Program-made: the position numbers and the translations under genes
Notes under the pieces: model-generated
Told to the model about the DNA's origin: nothing
The model's input: the letters and a program-made list of their open reading frames with translations, nothing else
Databases searched by the model: none
Shown: in pieces, positions 9,490 through 17,940 of the stretch
Position numbering within the stretch: position 1 is the stretch's first letter
How the letters are laid out: every line of letters starts with the position of its first letter
From: Telluribacter humicola
GTDB lineage: Bacteria > Bacteroidota > Bacteroidia > Cytophagales > Spirosomataceae
Assembly (NCBI RefSeq): GCF_017355935.1
Contig: NZ_JAFIQT010000004.1
Span: forward strand, 124,001 to 188,000
Direction of reading: 5' to 3'
DNA length: 64,000 nucleotides

Positions 9490-9521
9490 TTGGCCTCCAC
9501 CATAGTACCCGGCTACCTTTG
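9490..9521 (+). promoter_or_regulatory. Bacteroidota-type promoter of the YeiH-like gene
   Basis: TTG (9490-9492), 21-nt spacer, TACCTTTG (9514-9521), a full match to TAnnTTTG. The expected start site is near 9526. It rules out the TTG at 9519 as start codon because that codon lies inside the -7 element. The rest of 9182-9489 shows no gene. Confidence 0.6.
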
Positions 9522-9530
9522 TTTCCAACA

Positions 9531-10538
9531 ATGGCAGTTCCTATGACCTCGATATCAACCACTACCAATCCCACACCAGCACAAAGTCCTGAGCGGAAGC
9601 AAAGCCTGCTGGACCACTACTTCAGTGTCCGTGTGCTTCTTTTCAGTGGTGCAGCAGCCCTGTGCCTGACACCGATCATGTCTCCCCCGCTGGCCCTGCT
9701 GCTGGGACTTGTCATGGCTCAACTAACCGGACACCCCTTTCTCCACCTCAACCATAAGGTTACGCAGTGGCTGCTGCAGGCCTGTGTTGTTTTACTAGGT
9801 TTTGGTATGGATCTCTACAGCACTGTGCAGGCTGGTAAAGAGGGCGTTCCCTTTACCGTTGCCACCATTACCCTGACGCTTTTATGTGGAATACTAGTGG
9901 GGAAATGGCTAAATATCAACCGGCATACTGCCTTCCTGATAGCTGTAGGTACCGCCATATGCGGAGGGAGTGCCATTGCCGCCATTTCCCCCGTAGTAAA
10001 AGCCAAAGAAAAGCAACTATCCATTTCTTTGGGCACCGTATTTATACTCAACTCTGTTGCTCTGCTGGCCTTTCCTCTCATAGGAAGATGGTTTCACCTG
10101 ACGCCCGAGCAGTTCGGGCTGTGGTGTGCCTTAGCCATACACGATACGAGTTCCGTCGTGGGGGCGTCAGCCAAGTTTGGTCCCGAAGCCTTACAGGTAG
10201 CCACTACCGTTAAACTAGCCCGTGCGCTCTGGATCATTCCGGTAGCTATCGGTACGGCGGCCTGGCTCAATACCGGAAAAGGCAAAGTTAAGATCCCCTA
10301 CTTCATTGGTCTTTTTATTCTGGCCATGATTGCCCATACATATCTACCAGCGATTGAGCCTGTTACCAGCAGTCTGGTCAAACTGGCCCACCTTGGTCTG
10401 ACGCTAACCCTGTTTTTGATTGGGGCCGGTTTGCCATACAAAGTCATTCGGGCTGTTGGCTGGAAGCCCTTGGCACAAGGCCTTATTTTATGGGTTTTTA
10501 TCTCCGCCGTTACCCTTGCGGTTATTCTTAATGTATAG
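9531..10538 (+). CDS. YeiH/UPF0324 family putative sulfate exporter
   Basis: About 335 aa from ATG 9531; ATG 9543 is equally possible and leaves a longer leader after the promoter at 9514-9521. About ten hydrophobic helices with the family signatures VVLLGFGMD, GTAICGGSAIAAISPV and LAIHDTSSVVGASAKFG. These proteins form the PSE (putative sulfate exporter) family of inner-membrane proteins; function is weakly characterised, with links to sulfur-compound export. It stands alone with no sulfur-metabolism genes nearby, so the substrate is unresolved. Confidence 0.88.
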   Translation: MAVPMTSISTTTNPTPAQSPERKQSLLDHYFSVRVLLFSGAAALCLTPIMSPPLALLLGLVMAQLTGHPFLHLNHKVTQWLLQACVVLLGFGMDLYSTVQAGKEGVPFTVATITLTLLCGILVGKWLNINRHTAFLIAVGTAICGGSAIAAISPVVKAKEKQLSISLGTVFILNSVALLAFPLIGRWFHLTPEQFGLWCALAIHDTSSVVGASAKFGPEALQVATTVKLARALWIIPVAIGTAAWLNTGKGKVKIPYFIGLFILAMIAHTYLPAIEPVTSSLVKLAHLGLTLTLFLIGAGLPYKVIRAVGWKPLAQGLILWVFISAVTLAVILNV

Positions 10539-10924
10539 TTCTAATTTTTAGTAAATTTGTATGTTTACTCATGATATACATATAGGAAAGAATCCATCTC
10601 TTCACAGTCAATGCAGCTTTCTAAAAACCACTCTCCCAGCTACTATTTAGCCATAGCCCACAGCCCCACTTTACTCAACGGTAATGCCCAGTGGTAACGA
10701 TTAGGATTTTACAGGCTTATCCTTTACTAGACAAATCACTGCTGCATTTTACCATGCACTATGAGCGTAGTTGTGATTTAACGAGAAGTACCCCAGGATC
10801 AGCATAGTTTCATTGAGTTCTTAATGCCCTACGATAGTAGGTGCTGTCTAAAAAGTAACTGAACCCAATAGGTCACACCTTCTCTCGATTACATAAGAAA
10901 TACACTAGATCAATTTATAAAATT
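10539..10924. other. Gene-free stretch
   Basis: No gene seen on either strand. A TGCTGTCTAAAAAGT segment at about 10841-10855 resembles ends of some insertion sequences, but no partner repeat or transposase is present. Confidence 0.4.
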
Positions 10925-11165
10925 ATGAATCTGATTGGTCGAAGAGACTTTTTGCCCCTGCTATCGCTGACTGCCGCAGCAGCATCCCTTCCTTACCATG
11001 CATTCGCGTCGGTTTACAAAGCTGACGAATACGTAGAAACAGAAATCACCCACGGCCGCATCCGGGGCACTCGTCAGGATGGGGTTAATATATTCAAAGG
11101 TATCCCCTACGGCGGAAGAACCTAGCCAGGAGCTGGCGATGTGGCGCTCCATCGAAAAATTATAG
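10925..11165 (+). pseudogene. Type B carboxylesterase with internal deletion
   Basis: Codons 1-66 (10925-11125) encode a Tat-like leader (GRRDFLPLLSLTAAAA) and the N-terminus of a type B carboxylesterase: ITHGRIRGTRQDGVNIFKGI followed by PYG is the family opening. Reading then hits TAG. In the +1 frame the next codons read AEEPSQELAMWRSIEKL and stop at 11163-11165, which looks like the usual carboxylesterase C-terminus (xDPSxEexxxW). The central part, around 450 residues with the catalytic Ser, is missing. I infer an internal deletion joining the two ends out of frame. Confidence 0.75.
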
Positions 11166-11202
11166 CACCTAAACTACCTATTCCTTTTCAACATTTACTC
11201 CA

Positions 11203-13635
11203 ATGAGAGTTCATTTACAATTCATTTTTACTCTTTGTATAGCGGTTGTGCTTGGGCTGCCCAGCCCGCTGGCCGCTCAGCAGCTCAGTGCTGATCTGAT
11301 GCAGAAGCCCTGGAAAGCCCAGTGGATCACTGGCCCCGGCCGGCCCATCAACCAGTATACCGCCACCTCTGACCTAAGCCTTAGGGATTACGGTGTCTAC
11401 AAGTTCAGGAAAACCATTGAGCTGAAAGAGAAGCCTGCTTCGTTTGTCATTCATGTGTCGGCGGACAACCGCTACAAGCTCTTTGTGAACGGCAGACAGA
11501 TTTCACAGGGACCCGCCCGGGGAGACCTCTACTTCTGGAACTTTGAGACGGTGGATCTGGCTCCTTACCTCCAGGCGGGCAACAATACCGTGGCGGCCGT
11601 AGTATGGAACGACGGCCGCTTAAAGCCGGAAGCCCAGATCTCGTACCTGACCGCCTTTATCCTCCAGGGTAATACCGCCGCCGAAGAGGTACTGAATACC
11701 AATAACAGCTGGAAGACCATCAAGGACGAGAGCTACCAGCCCTTAACCGTACGCGTTCCGGGCTATTACGTGGCCGGTCCGGCCGAACTGGTGGATATGA
11801 CCAAACACGTCAAAGACTGGCAGAAGGCAGGCTATAATGATAGCCAATGGGTGTCAGCACGCGCAATTGCACCAGGACTTACTAAAGATGCCGCCGTCAA
11901 CTCTACCGGCTGGATGCTGGTACCGTCTCCGATACCGCCCATGGAAATGACCCAGCAGCGGCTGGTGGCTACGCGCCAGGCCGAAGGGGTGCAGGTACCT
12001 GCAGGATTTCCGGCTACCAAAACCAGGGTAACCATACCCGCTAATACCAGAGCTACGATCCTGCTGGATCAGGGTGAACTGACGAATGCCTACCCTACGC
12101 TGGTTTTCAGCGGGGGGCGGGAGGCCACCCTGTCGATGGGGTATGCCGAGGCCCTTTACGAAGGTAAGCCTAACGTCAGAATGGGCATGCCCGCCAAGGG
12201 CAATCGCAACGAAGTGGAGGGAAAGACGTTCATTGGCAAAGCGGATAGTCTGATCTCCGACGGAACAACGAATCAGGAGTACACCCCGCTCTGGTGGCGT
12301 ACCTACCGGTACATACAACTGGCGGTCAATACTAAAGCCGACCCGCTGGTCATCGAAGACCTGTACGGGACCTTTACGGGCTACCCCTTCGAGGTGCAGG
12401 CCCGTCTCCAGACCCGGAACCCTGAGTTGAAGCAAATGCTTGACATCGGCTGGCGGACCGCCAGGCTTTGCGCCTTTGAGACGTACATGGATTGTCCTTA
12501 CTACGAGCAGTTGCAGTACATCGGGGATGCCCGCATACAGGCACTGGTATCCATGTACTACGCAGGGGATGACCGGCTGGCCCGGTACGGCCTGACCCTG
12601 ATGGACCATTCCCGTATACCAGAGGGCATTACGCTAAGCCGTTACCCGACCGATCTGCATCAGCAGATTCCGACCTTCTCGCTCTGGTGGGTAGCTATGT
12701 TGCATGATTACTACATGTACCGGCCCGACAGCCAGTTCATCAAAGACAAGCTACCCGGCGCCCGGCAGGTCTTATCCTTTTTCGAGCGCTATCAGCAAGC
12801 CGATGGGTCGTTGAAGGATATTCCCTATTGGGTATTTACCGACTGGTCGGAGGGCAAAGGCTGGGACTTTGGTATGGCCCCTATCGGGAAAAACGGGGAG
12901 TCGGCCGTGCTGGATATGCAGCTGCTGTGGACCTACCAGCTAGCCGCCGATCTGGAAAACAGGTTAGGCCTGAAAGAACTGGCCAGCCAGTACACGAGCC
13001 GGGCCGAGCAGCTAAAGAAGACCATCCAGCGCAAGTACTGGAATGCCAGCCGCAACCTCTATGCCGATACCGAAACCAAAGACACTTATTCTCAGCACGC
13101 CAATTCACTAGCTATCCTGGCTGGGGTAACCTCCGCCCCGCAGGCCACTACCGTGGCCCAGGCGTTGCTAACGGATACAACACTGGTTCCGGCATCAATC
13201 TACTTCAAGTACTATCTGCATCAGGCCCTGACCAAAGCAGGTAGGGGCGATGATTACCTGAGCTGGTTGGATAAGTGGCGGGAAAATATGACGATGGGCC
13301 TCACCACCTGGGCCGAAACATCAGATGTAAGTACAACCCGATCGGACTGCCACGCCTGGGGCTCAAGCCCCAATATTGAGTTCTTCCGTACCGTTCTGGG
13401 TATTGAGAGTGACGCCCCTGGCTTCTCCCGAGTCAGGATCACGCCACATTTAGGATCGATTGATGATATCAGCGGTGAAATCCCGCATCCTAATGGAAAG
13501 CTGTCCGTTAACTACAAGGTACAGCAGGGTAAGCTTCGGGCTGAGATCAATCTGCCCGAGAGGACAGCGGGTAACTTTGTCTGGAAAGGTAAGTCGCTCC
13601 CTTTGAAAGCGGGCAAGAACCAATTTACCCTCTAA
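11203..13635 (+). CDS. Alpha-L-rhamnosidase, GH78-like
   Basis: 810 aa, secreted (signal peptide about 1-26, cut after PLAAQ). The N-terminal beta-sandwich (30-160; YKFRKTIELK, SADNRYKLFVNGRQ, NNTVAAVVWNDG) is the carbohydrate-binding-like domain of GH78 enzymes. The (alpha/alpha)6 catalytic barrel follows, with DCPYYEQLQYIGDAR placing a candidate general acid at Glu435 and a second acidic site in TTWAETSD, then SDCHAWGSSP and a C-terminal beta-domain. It would release L-rhamnose from plant or bacterial polysaccharides or glycosides in the periplasm. It starts just after the broken carboxylesterase. Confidence 0.9.
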   Translation: MRVHLQFIFTLCIAVVLGLPSPLAAQQLSADLMQKPWKAQWITGPGRPINQYTATSDLSLRDYGVYKFRKTIELKEKPASFVIHVSADNRYKLFVNGRQISQGPARGDLYFWNFETVDLAPYLQAGNNTVAAVVWNDGRLKPEAQISYLTAFILQGNTAAEEVLNTNNSWKTIKDESYQPLTVRVPGYYVAGPAELVDMTKHVKDWQKAGYNDSQWVSARAIAPGLTKDAAVNSTGWMLVPSPIPPMEMTQQRLVATRQAEGVQVPAGFPATKTRVTIPANTRATILLDQGELTNAYPTLVFSGGREATLSMGYAEALYEGKPNVRMGMPAKGNRNEVEGKTFIGKADSLISDGTTNQEYTPLWWRTYRYIQLAVNTKADPLVIEDLYGTFTGYPFEVQARLQTRNPELKQMLDIGWRTARLCAFETYMDCPYYEQLQYIGDARIQALVSMYYAGDDRLARYGLTLMDHSRIPEGITLSRYPTDLHQQIPTFSLWWVAMLHDYYMYRPDSQFIKDKLPGARQVLSFFERYQQADGSLKDIPYWVFTDWSEGKGWDFGMAPIGKNGESAVLDMQLLWTYQLAADLENRLGLKELASQYTSRAEQLKKTIQRKYWNASRNLYADTETKDTYSQHANSLAILAGVTSAPQATTVAQALLTDTTLVPASIYFKYYLHQALTKAGRGDDYLSWLDKWRENMTMGLTTWAETSDVSTTRSDCHAWGSSPNIEFFRTVLGIESDAPGFSRVRITPHLGSIDDISGEIPHPNGKLSVNYKVQQGKLRAEINLPERTAGNFVWKGKSLPLKAGKNQFTL

Positions 13636-13712
13636 ATGAGGCAAAGACGTAGTCCAGTTTAAGGATTATTTTCTAGCTTTAAGTACCACCTGACTCTATT
13701 GTTCTGATATAA

Positions 13713-13749
13713 ATAAGGGGGATCACATTTGTGATGTGATCCCCCTTAT
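13713..13749. terminator. Bidirectional terminator hairpin
   Basis: Perfect 16-bp stem (ATAAGGGGGATCACAT and its complement) with a 5-nt loop TTGTG. It separates the convergent rhamnosidase and the small secreted protein gene. The flanking A/T bases give a short U-run either way. Confidence 0.8.
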
Positions 13750-13765
13750 AGTTAGACGATCAGTT

Positions 13766-14140
13766 TTAGGCTTCCTTTTTGCCGTCAAACGTAAAGCCCT
13801 GTGCATCCAGCGTAAGGCCGGTGACCTTCTGGTCGGCGTCGCGGGTAAAGGTCAATGTGGCCTGTCCGCCCGCATCGAATTTGTCAGTCGCATCTTTTAC
13901 CGGGGTTAGTTCCCCCTCGTCAGTACCGGTGTTGATTATTAGTTTACCGTCTTTCTCTGAAATGGTGATGTATTCAAAAGGTAGTCCTTCGAACTTGTAC
14001 TTACCAACGTACTGAGACAGGTCAGCCGGATTTGCGACAAGTACCTGCTTGGTTTCGGCGGAGGCTACTTCCACTGAGGGAGCCGCAAAGCTGGTCGATA
14101 GGGAGATTAAACATGCAAAGGTGAAAACGATCTTCTTCAT
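13766..14140 (-). CDS. Small secreted DUF3471-like protein
   Basis: 124 aa with a clear signal peptide (MKKIVFTFACLISLSTSFAA). The mature part (LSQYVGKYKFEGLPFEYITI, EGELTPVKDATDKFDA, ATLTFTRDADQKVTGLTL) is the lipocalin-like repeat seen as DUF3471 after beta-lactamase or other secreted domains, here alone. Function unknown; presumably periplasmic ligand or substrate binding. It is convergent with the rhamnosidase and lies after the ThuA gene on the same strand. Confidence 0.75.
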   Translation of the reverse strand: MKKIVFTFACLISLSTSFAAPSVEVASAETKQVLVANPADLSQYVGKYKFEGLPFEYITISEKDGKLIINTGTDEGELTPVKDATDKFDAGGQATLTFTRDADQKVTGLTLDAQGFTFDGKKEA

Positions 14141-14219
14141 TCTGTTGATTGATTTTAGATAGACTTATTGTTGATTTCTATGCTAATTAATTAAGTTACA
14201 AGCCACACGGCCCCTATTT

Positions 14220-15074
14220 TCATTCCAAAGTCCACCGCAGGGCATTTTCTACCAGCTGAACAAAATGAGTATCCTGCCATACCCCGGCATCGTGGCCCAT
14301 TGAAGTATAAAATGTCTTCCCCTGCCCCACCGAACGATACCAGGCGGTAGGATGGTACTTACCCATCCCGAAGTTTTTGTCATTGATCCAAAGCATATTG
14401 CCAGTGGGAATGATCTTCTCTCCATTGATATAGGATACCACCTTTACCCCCTTGGGCTGGTTGAAGAAAACATACCATTCGTCTTCGTGAGCCCACGTTG
14501 AGGGCAGACTACGGGACAGGGTCGAATCAACACGGGTTTCAACATGTACATCGGTCGTCTGTAAGTGCGGATTGATCGAGTGGTGCGAAAATTGGGTACC
14601 TAATAAGCTTGCCTCGTACCAGGGCCACTGGTGCGAGTTGTCTCCCGCACCATGTATACCTACCAGGGCCCCTCCTGCTTCAACGTATTGCTCCAATGTC
14701 TGCTGCTGCTCACCGTTAAGCACTGGTCCGGTGGAATTATTGAAGATAACAACGTTGAATTGCTTGAGTTGCTCCGGGTTGAAGACACCACCTTCTTCCG
14801 TTTCGTAGACAAACCAGCCATTGCGCCGGGCCATCTCCCGAAAAACAGGCTTTGAAGCTTCGATTGATTCCCCGTGGCGGAAGGCCGTTGCCTTTGAGAA
14901 CACCAACATGGCTGGCTTACCAACAGGAAATTCAATGGCAGGCTTTTCGGTTTCATAGCTGACGGGAAAGCCGTATTGGATTTTATAGAAAAATACGGAA
15001 CCGCCTGCTCCCAGGATCAGTACCAGCCCCAGCACGCTCCAAAGAATAATTTTGACCGCTTTTTTCATGATCAT
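14220..15074 (-). CDS. ThuA domain protein, membrane-anchored
   Basis: 284 aa. One N-terminal transmembrane segment (about 8-30) anchors a class-I glutamine-amidotransferase-like ThuA domain (VFSKATAFRHGESIEA, VVIFNNSTGPVLN, GALVGIHGAGDNSHQWPWY, YTSMGHDAGVW). ThuA proteins are linked to trehalose or other disaccharide utilisation, and in Bacteroidota they commonly sit beside or are fused to PQQ-type sugar dehydrogenases. The upstream gene of that type ends 3 bp before this one begins, so they form one operon. The enzymatic reaction is not established for this branch. Confidence 0.88.
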   Translation of the reverse strand: MIMKKAVKIILWSVLGLVLILGAGGSVFFYKIQYGFPVSYETEKPAIEFPVGKPAMLVFSKATAFRHGESIEASKPVFREMARRNGWFVYETEEGGVFNPEQLKQFNVVIFNNSTGPVLNGEQQQTLEQYVEAGGALVGIHGAGDNSHQWPWYEASLLGTQFSHHSINPHLQTTDVHVETRVDSTLSRSLPSTWAHEDEWYVFFNQPKGVKVVSYINGEKIIPTGNMLWINDKNFGMGKYHPTAWYRSVGQGKTFYTSMGHDAGVWQDTHFVQLVENALRWTLE

Positions 15075-15077
15075 TCG

Positions 15078-17861
15078 TTAGTTGAACAGGTGGACCGTTG
15101 TGGGAACAAAAAGCGGCGATTTACCCGCGTTCTCGTTTTTGAATACAAAGTAAAGATCATGCACTCCGGATACGGGCGTAAGAGTAACCTTGGCGAGGCT
15201 TGGTGCGAAAGCAGCAGCGGCACTGGTTCCACCTCCTTCTACGGGCTGTATGTGCTCGGTTTGACCCAGCAGGGGTCCCGTTGGTGAATCTATCCGTACC
15301 TCGATTCGACCTCCCACGGCCTTGAGCTGGTCCTTAGGAACGGCTACCGCAAACTCCATAGACCTGATGCCGGTCAGGTCCAGCTTATTGAAGTGGGCGT
15401 ACGTATCTGTTGCCATTACAATCAGGAGTGGATTCTGGCCCATTTTGTACACCATCGTTCCCTTTGACTGGCTATCGCTCCTGCCAAGGCTCAGTAGCGT
15501 ATTTCGCAGAATAAGTACCTGTTCTGTTGACTGAGCAGGCATCCCGTTGGCGCCTTTGTCTTTATACGAGGCCCGCAGTACCAGATCACCTTGCTGGTTC
15601 TTGTCCGGGGTAAGGGTACCCTTGGCAGGTAATGAAGGAGCTGCAGCAGGCTGACTGGATAGACTCAGGATATACTTCACCATTTCCTGCGCGTCGGCCG
15701 GGCTAATCTGTGGGTGAGCGGTCATGATGGCATCGCCCCAGGCTCCCCCCCCGCCTTTGATGATCTTGTTCGACAGGCTGGCTACTGCGTTGGCATCGCC
15801 CTTGTAACGTTTGGATACTTCATTGAAGGCGGGTCCCACCGATTTCTTATCAGTAAAGTGGCAGGCTTTGCAGTCGCTTTGATCCATGAGGGCCTTGCCG
15901 GTGCCCAGGTAAGCGGCTTCCGTGAACTTATGACCTGATGCCGTAGCCGTGGGTTCAGAACCCTCATTTTGATAACTGGCTTTCACCACAACCTGCTTAG
16001 GCTGGATCTTGCCACTGGCCAGGCTACCGTCTTCTTTATCAGTCACACCCACCTGATAAGCAATGGATTGGCCGGGGAAGTAAAAGCTTTTGTTGCCCTT
16101 GGTAATGTCCAGCGTCACCACGGGCGGCTGGTTACCTGCTACGATATCCACCTCACGGGTCTCAGCGGCTCCCTTGGCATCGGTTACAGTCAGAATAGCC
16201 TTGTACTGCCCGGGCTTCAGGAAAGTATGGGTTGGGTTCGGTCCACTGATTACCGTTGGCTGGCCGCCGGACTTGCTCACAATCTTCCATTGGTACGTTA
16301 GTGCATCCCCGTCGAAATCTTGAGTACCCTCCGACGACAAGGTTACTTTCAGTGGTACGGCTCCGGCCATCTGACTGGTCGCTACCTGTACAGTCGGCTT
16401 GCGGTTGCCGGCGTTGTACTCGATGCGCACCAGCCGAGAATCATCATTCTGAGTAAACCATCCGGTACCGTATTCCAGCACGTACAAGTCTCCATTAGGA
16501 CCAAAGGTCATATCAATGGGATGGCTCAGGGGCATATTGGGCAGGAAACGCTCCATACCTGTCATATCTCCCTTCTCGTTAAAGCTCACAGCCAGGATCA
16601 TATCCCGCATCCATTCGTAGAAGAACACCTTGCCGTTGTAGTAGTCCGGAAAAGGACGCTTCGCATTCCTGAAATCTTCCTTGTAGTAGGCAGGACCTGC
16701 CATGGCACTGCGTCCTCCCGCGCCCATGATCGGATACTTCTTAGTTTCGGCAGCCGGGTAAGCAACTAGTGCCGGTTGGGCTGGTGGCAAGTCACGCAAG
16801 CCCGTATTGTTGGGTGAATCATTGAACGGGTGAGCGGGGTCAAACTGAGCCCCCTTTTGTCCAGTAGCAAAATCAACATCGTAGTAGGCCTTGTTAGCCC
16901 CTACAAAGTAGGGCCAGCCAAAGTTACCGGACTTCCGGGCCTGGTTGAATTCATCCTCGGCGGTAGGTCCAACACCCACTGAATCTTCTCCGGCATCGGG
17001 ACCTACGTCGCCCCAGTAGAGGAAGCCCGTGCGCTTATCCACCGCTATGCGGTACGGGTTACGGTGCCCCATGGTATAGATCTCGGGTCTTGTTTTAGGG
17101 GTACCCGGAGGAAATAGATTGCCTTCGGGAATGGTATAGGGGGCCGAGCCATCCGTCTGGGGCTTGATACGCAGAATCTTTCCGCGCAGATCATTAGTAT
17201 TACCTGATGACTTTTGAGCATCCCAGGGACCACGGCCCTCCCGCTCATCAATGGGTGCATACAGCGTAGCCCTGGGGCTGGTGTTATCGCCGGTCGAGAG
17301 GTACAGATTCCCTTCCCGATCCCAGTCAATGGAGCCACCGGTATGGCAGCACTGTTCGCGCTGTACAGGTACTTCCAGAAGTATTTTCTTAGAAGAAAGC
17401 ACTAGATTATCTCCCTTCAGCTGGTATCGGGTCAGGATGTTTTTAGGCTCCGTACCTTCGGGTGAGTAGTACAGGTAGATCCATCCATTCGTAGCAAAGT
17501 CAGGGTCGATGTTCATTCCCAACAGTCCATCTTCAGCCTCGGTTTCACTTCCGTCCCTGTCCTTGTACTTCGTACTAACCGGTATGGTAGCTATGGTTTT
17601 GAGTTGTCCGGTCGCGGGCGAGTAGAGCCGCACGGCACCATGTCGCTCGATCAGCAGTACCCGTTCATCGGGCAATACAGCCAGTTCCATGGGTTCATTG
17701 AGCTTCTCGGCCAGGACTACCTTGGTAAAGCGGTTTTCTTCGGGCTTATCGCCGGGACCGTTAAGTAGACGACTTGAGTAGGACCAAAGACTTACGGCCA
17801 GTCCGGTAAGAAGGAGAGAAGCATACACGCTCCGGGAGAAAAAAAAGGGGGCCATTAGCAT
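15078..17861 (-). CDS. PQQ-type sugar dehydrogenase-PKD-cytochrome c fusion
   Basis: About 927 aa from ATG 17861; a GTG at 17891 would put ten residues inside the operator and promoter, so I reject it. An N-terminal hydrophobic segment for export is followed by a glucose/sorbosone-dehydrogenase beta-propeller (about 50-490; LLGMNIDPDF, QCCHTGGSIDWD, MGHRNPYRIAVD), a PKD domain (about 505-590), a class I cytochrome c domain with CKACH (674-678 in the long numbering) and a C-terminal beta-rich domain. It presumably oxidises a sugar in the periplasm and passes electrons through its own haem. It is co-transcribed with ThuA and divergent from a Nudix-type regulator. Confidence 0.88.
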   Translation of the reverse strand: MLMAPFFFSRSVYASLLLTGLAVSLWSYSSRLLNGPGDKPEENRFTKVVLAEKLNEPMELAVLPDERVLLIERHGAVRLYSPATGQLKTIATIPVSTKYKDRDGSETEAEDGLLGMNIDPDFATNGWIYLYYSPEGTEPKNILTRYQLKGDNLVLSSKKILLEVPVQREQCCHTGGSIDWDREGNLYLSTGDNTSPRATLYAPIDEREGRGPWDAQKSSGNTNDLRGKILRIKPQTDGSAPYTIPEGNLFPPGTPKTRPEIYTMGHRNPYRIAVDKRTGFLYWGDVGPDAGEDSVGVGPTAEDEFNQARKSGNFGWPYFVGANKAYYDVDFATGQKGAQFDPAHPFNDSPNNTGLRDLPPAQPALVAYPAAETKKYPIMGAGGRSAMAGPAYYKEDFRNAKRPFPDYYNGKVFFYEWMRDMILAVSFNEKGDMTGMERFLPNMPLSHPIDMTFGPNGDLYVLEYGTGWFTQNDDSRLVRIEYNAGNRKPTVQVATSQMAGAVPLKVTLSSEGTQDFDGDALTYQWKIVSKSGGQPTVISGPNPTHTFLKPGQYKAILTVTDAKGAAETREVDIVAGNQPPVVTLDITKGNKSFYFPGQSIAYQVGVTDKEDGSLASGKIQPKQVVVKASYQNEGSEPTATASGHKFTEAAYLGTGKALMDQSDCKACHFTDKKSVGPAFNEVSKRYKGDANAVASLSNKIIKGGGGAWGDAIMTAHPQISPADAQEMVKYILSLSSQPAAAPSLPAKGTLTPDKNQQGDLVLRASYKDKGANGMPAQSTEQVLILRNTLLSLGRSDSQSKGTMVYKMGQNPLLIVMATDTYAHFNKLDLTGIRSMEFAVAVPKDQLKAVGGRIEVRIDSPTGPLLGQTEHIQPVEGGGTSAAAAFAPSLAKVTLTPVSGVHDLYFVFKNENAGKSPLFVPTTVHLFN

Positions 17862-17872
17862 TATGTAATTAT

Positions 17873-17925
17873 GTGCGTACATTAGACGCACAAACGTATC
17901 GATTTTTGCGTGTACTTTTTACGCA
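17873..17925. promoter_or_regulatory. Paired operator-like palindromes and promoter
   Basis: Two TGCGT...ACGCA dyads: GTGCGT-7 nt-ACGCAC (17873-17891) and TGCGT-9 nt-ACGCA (17907-17925), with half-site near TTGTGCGT. Between them, on the minus strand, TACGTTTG (17891-17898) matches TAnnTTTG and would drive the PQQ/ThuA operon from about 17885, inside the first dyad. The second dyad overlaps TACTTTTT (17913-17920), a near -7 element for the regulator. The arrangement fits repression plus autoregulation by the adjacent Nudix-like regulator (inference). Confidence 0.6.
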
Positions 17926-17940
17926 CAATAAAAAAAATTT

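Noticed and set aside
9519-9521. TTG as start of the YeiH-like gene
   Set aside because: It is part of the TACCTTTG promoter element, so it would not be transcribed.
10841-10855. TGCTGTCTAAAAAGT as an insertion sequence end
   Set aside because: No second inverted end, target duplication or transposase fragment nearby.
11854-12609. Long open frame (251 codons) on the minus strand inside the rhamnosidase gene
   Set aside because: It is antisense to a well-supported GH78 gene, has no recognisable domain and its openness follows from the GC-rich codon pattern of the true gene.
12828-13244. Plus-strand frame of 138 codons within the rhamnosidase
   Set aside because: Out-of-frame shadow of the GH78 coding sequence, rich in Arg, Gly and Pro and without homology.
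16320-16769. Plus-strand frame of 149 codons opposite the PQQ dehydrogenase
   Set aside because: Antisense to the propeller/PKD region; no domain and no promoter.
17889-17891. GTG as start of the PQQ-dehydrogenase gene
   Set aside because: It lies inside the first operator dyad and overlaps the -7 element; ATG 17861 leaves a normal leader.
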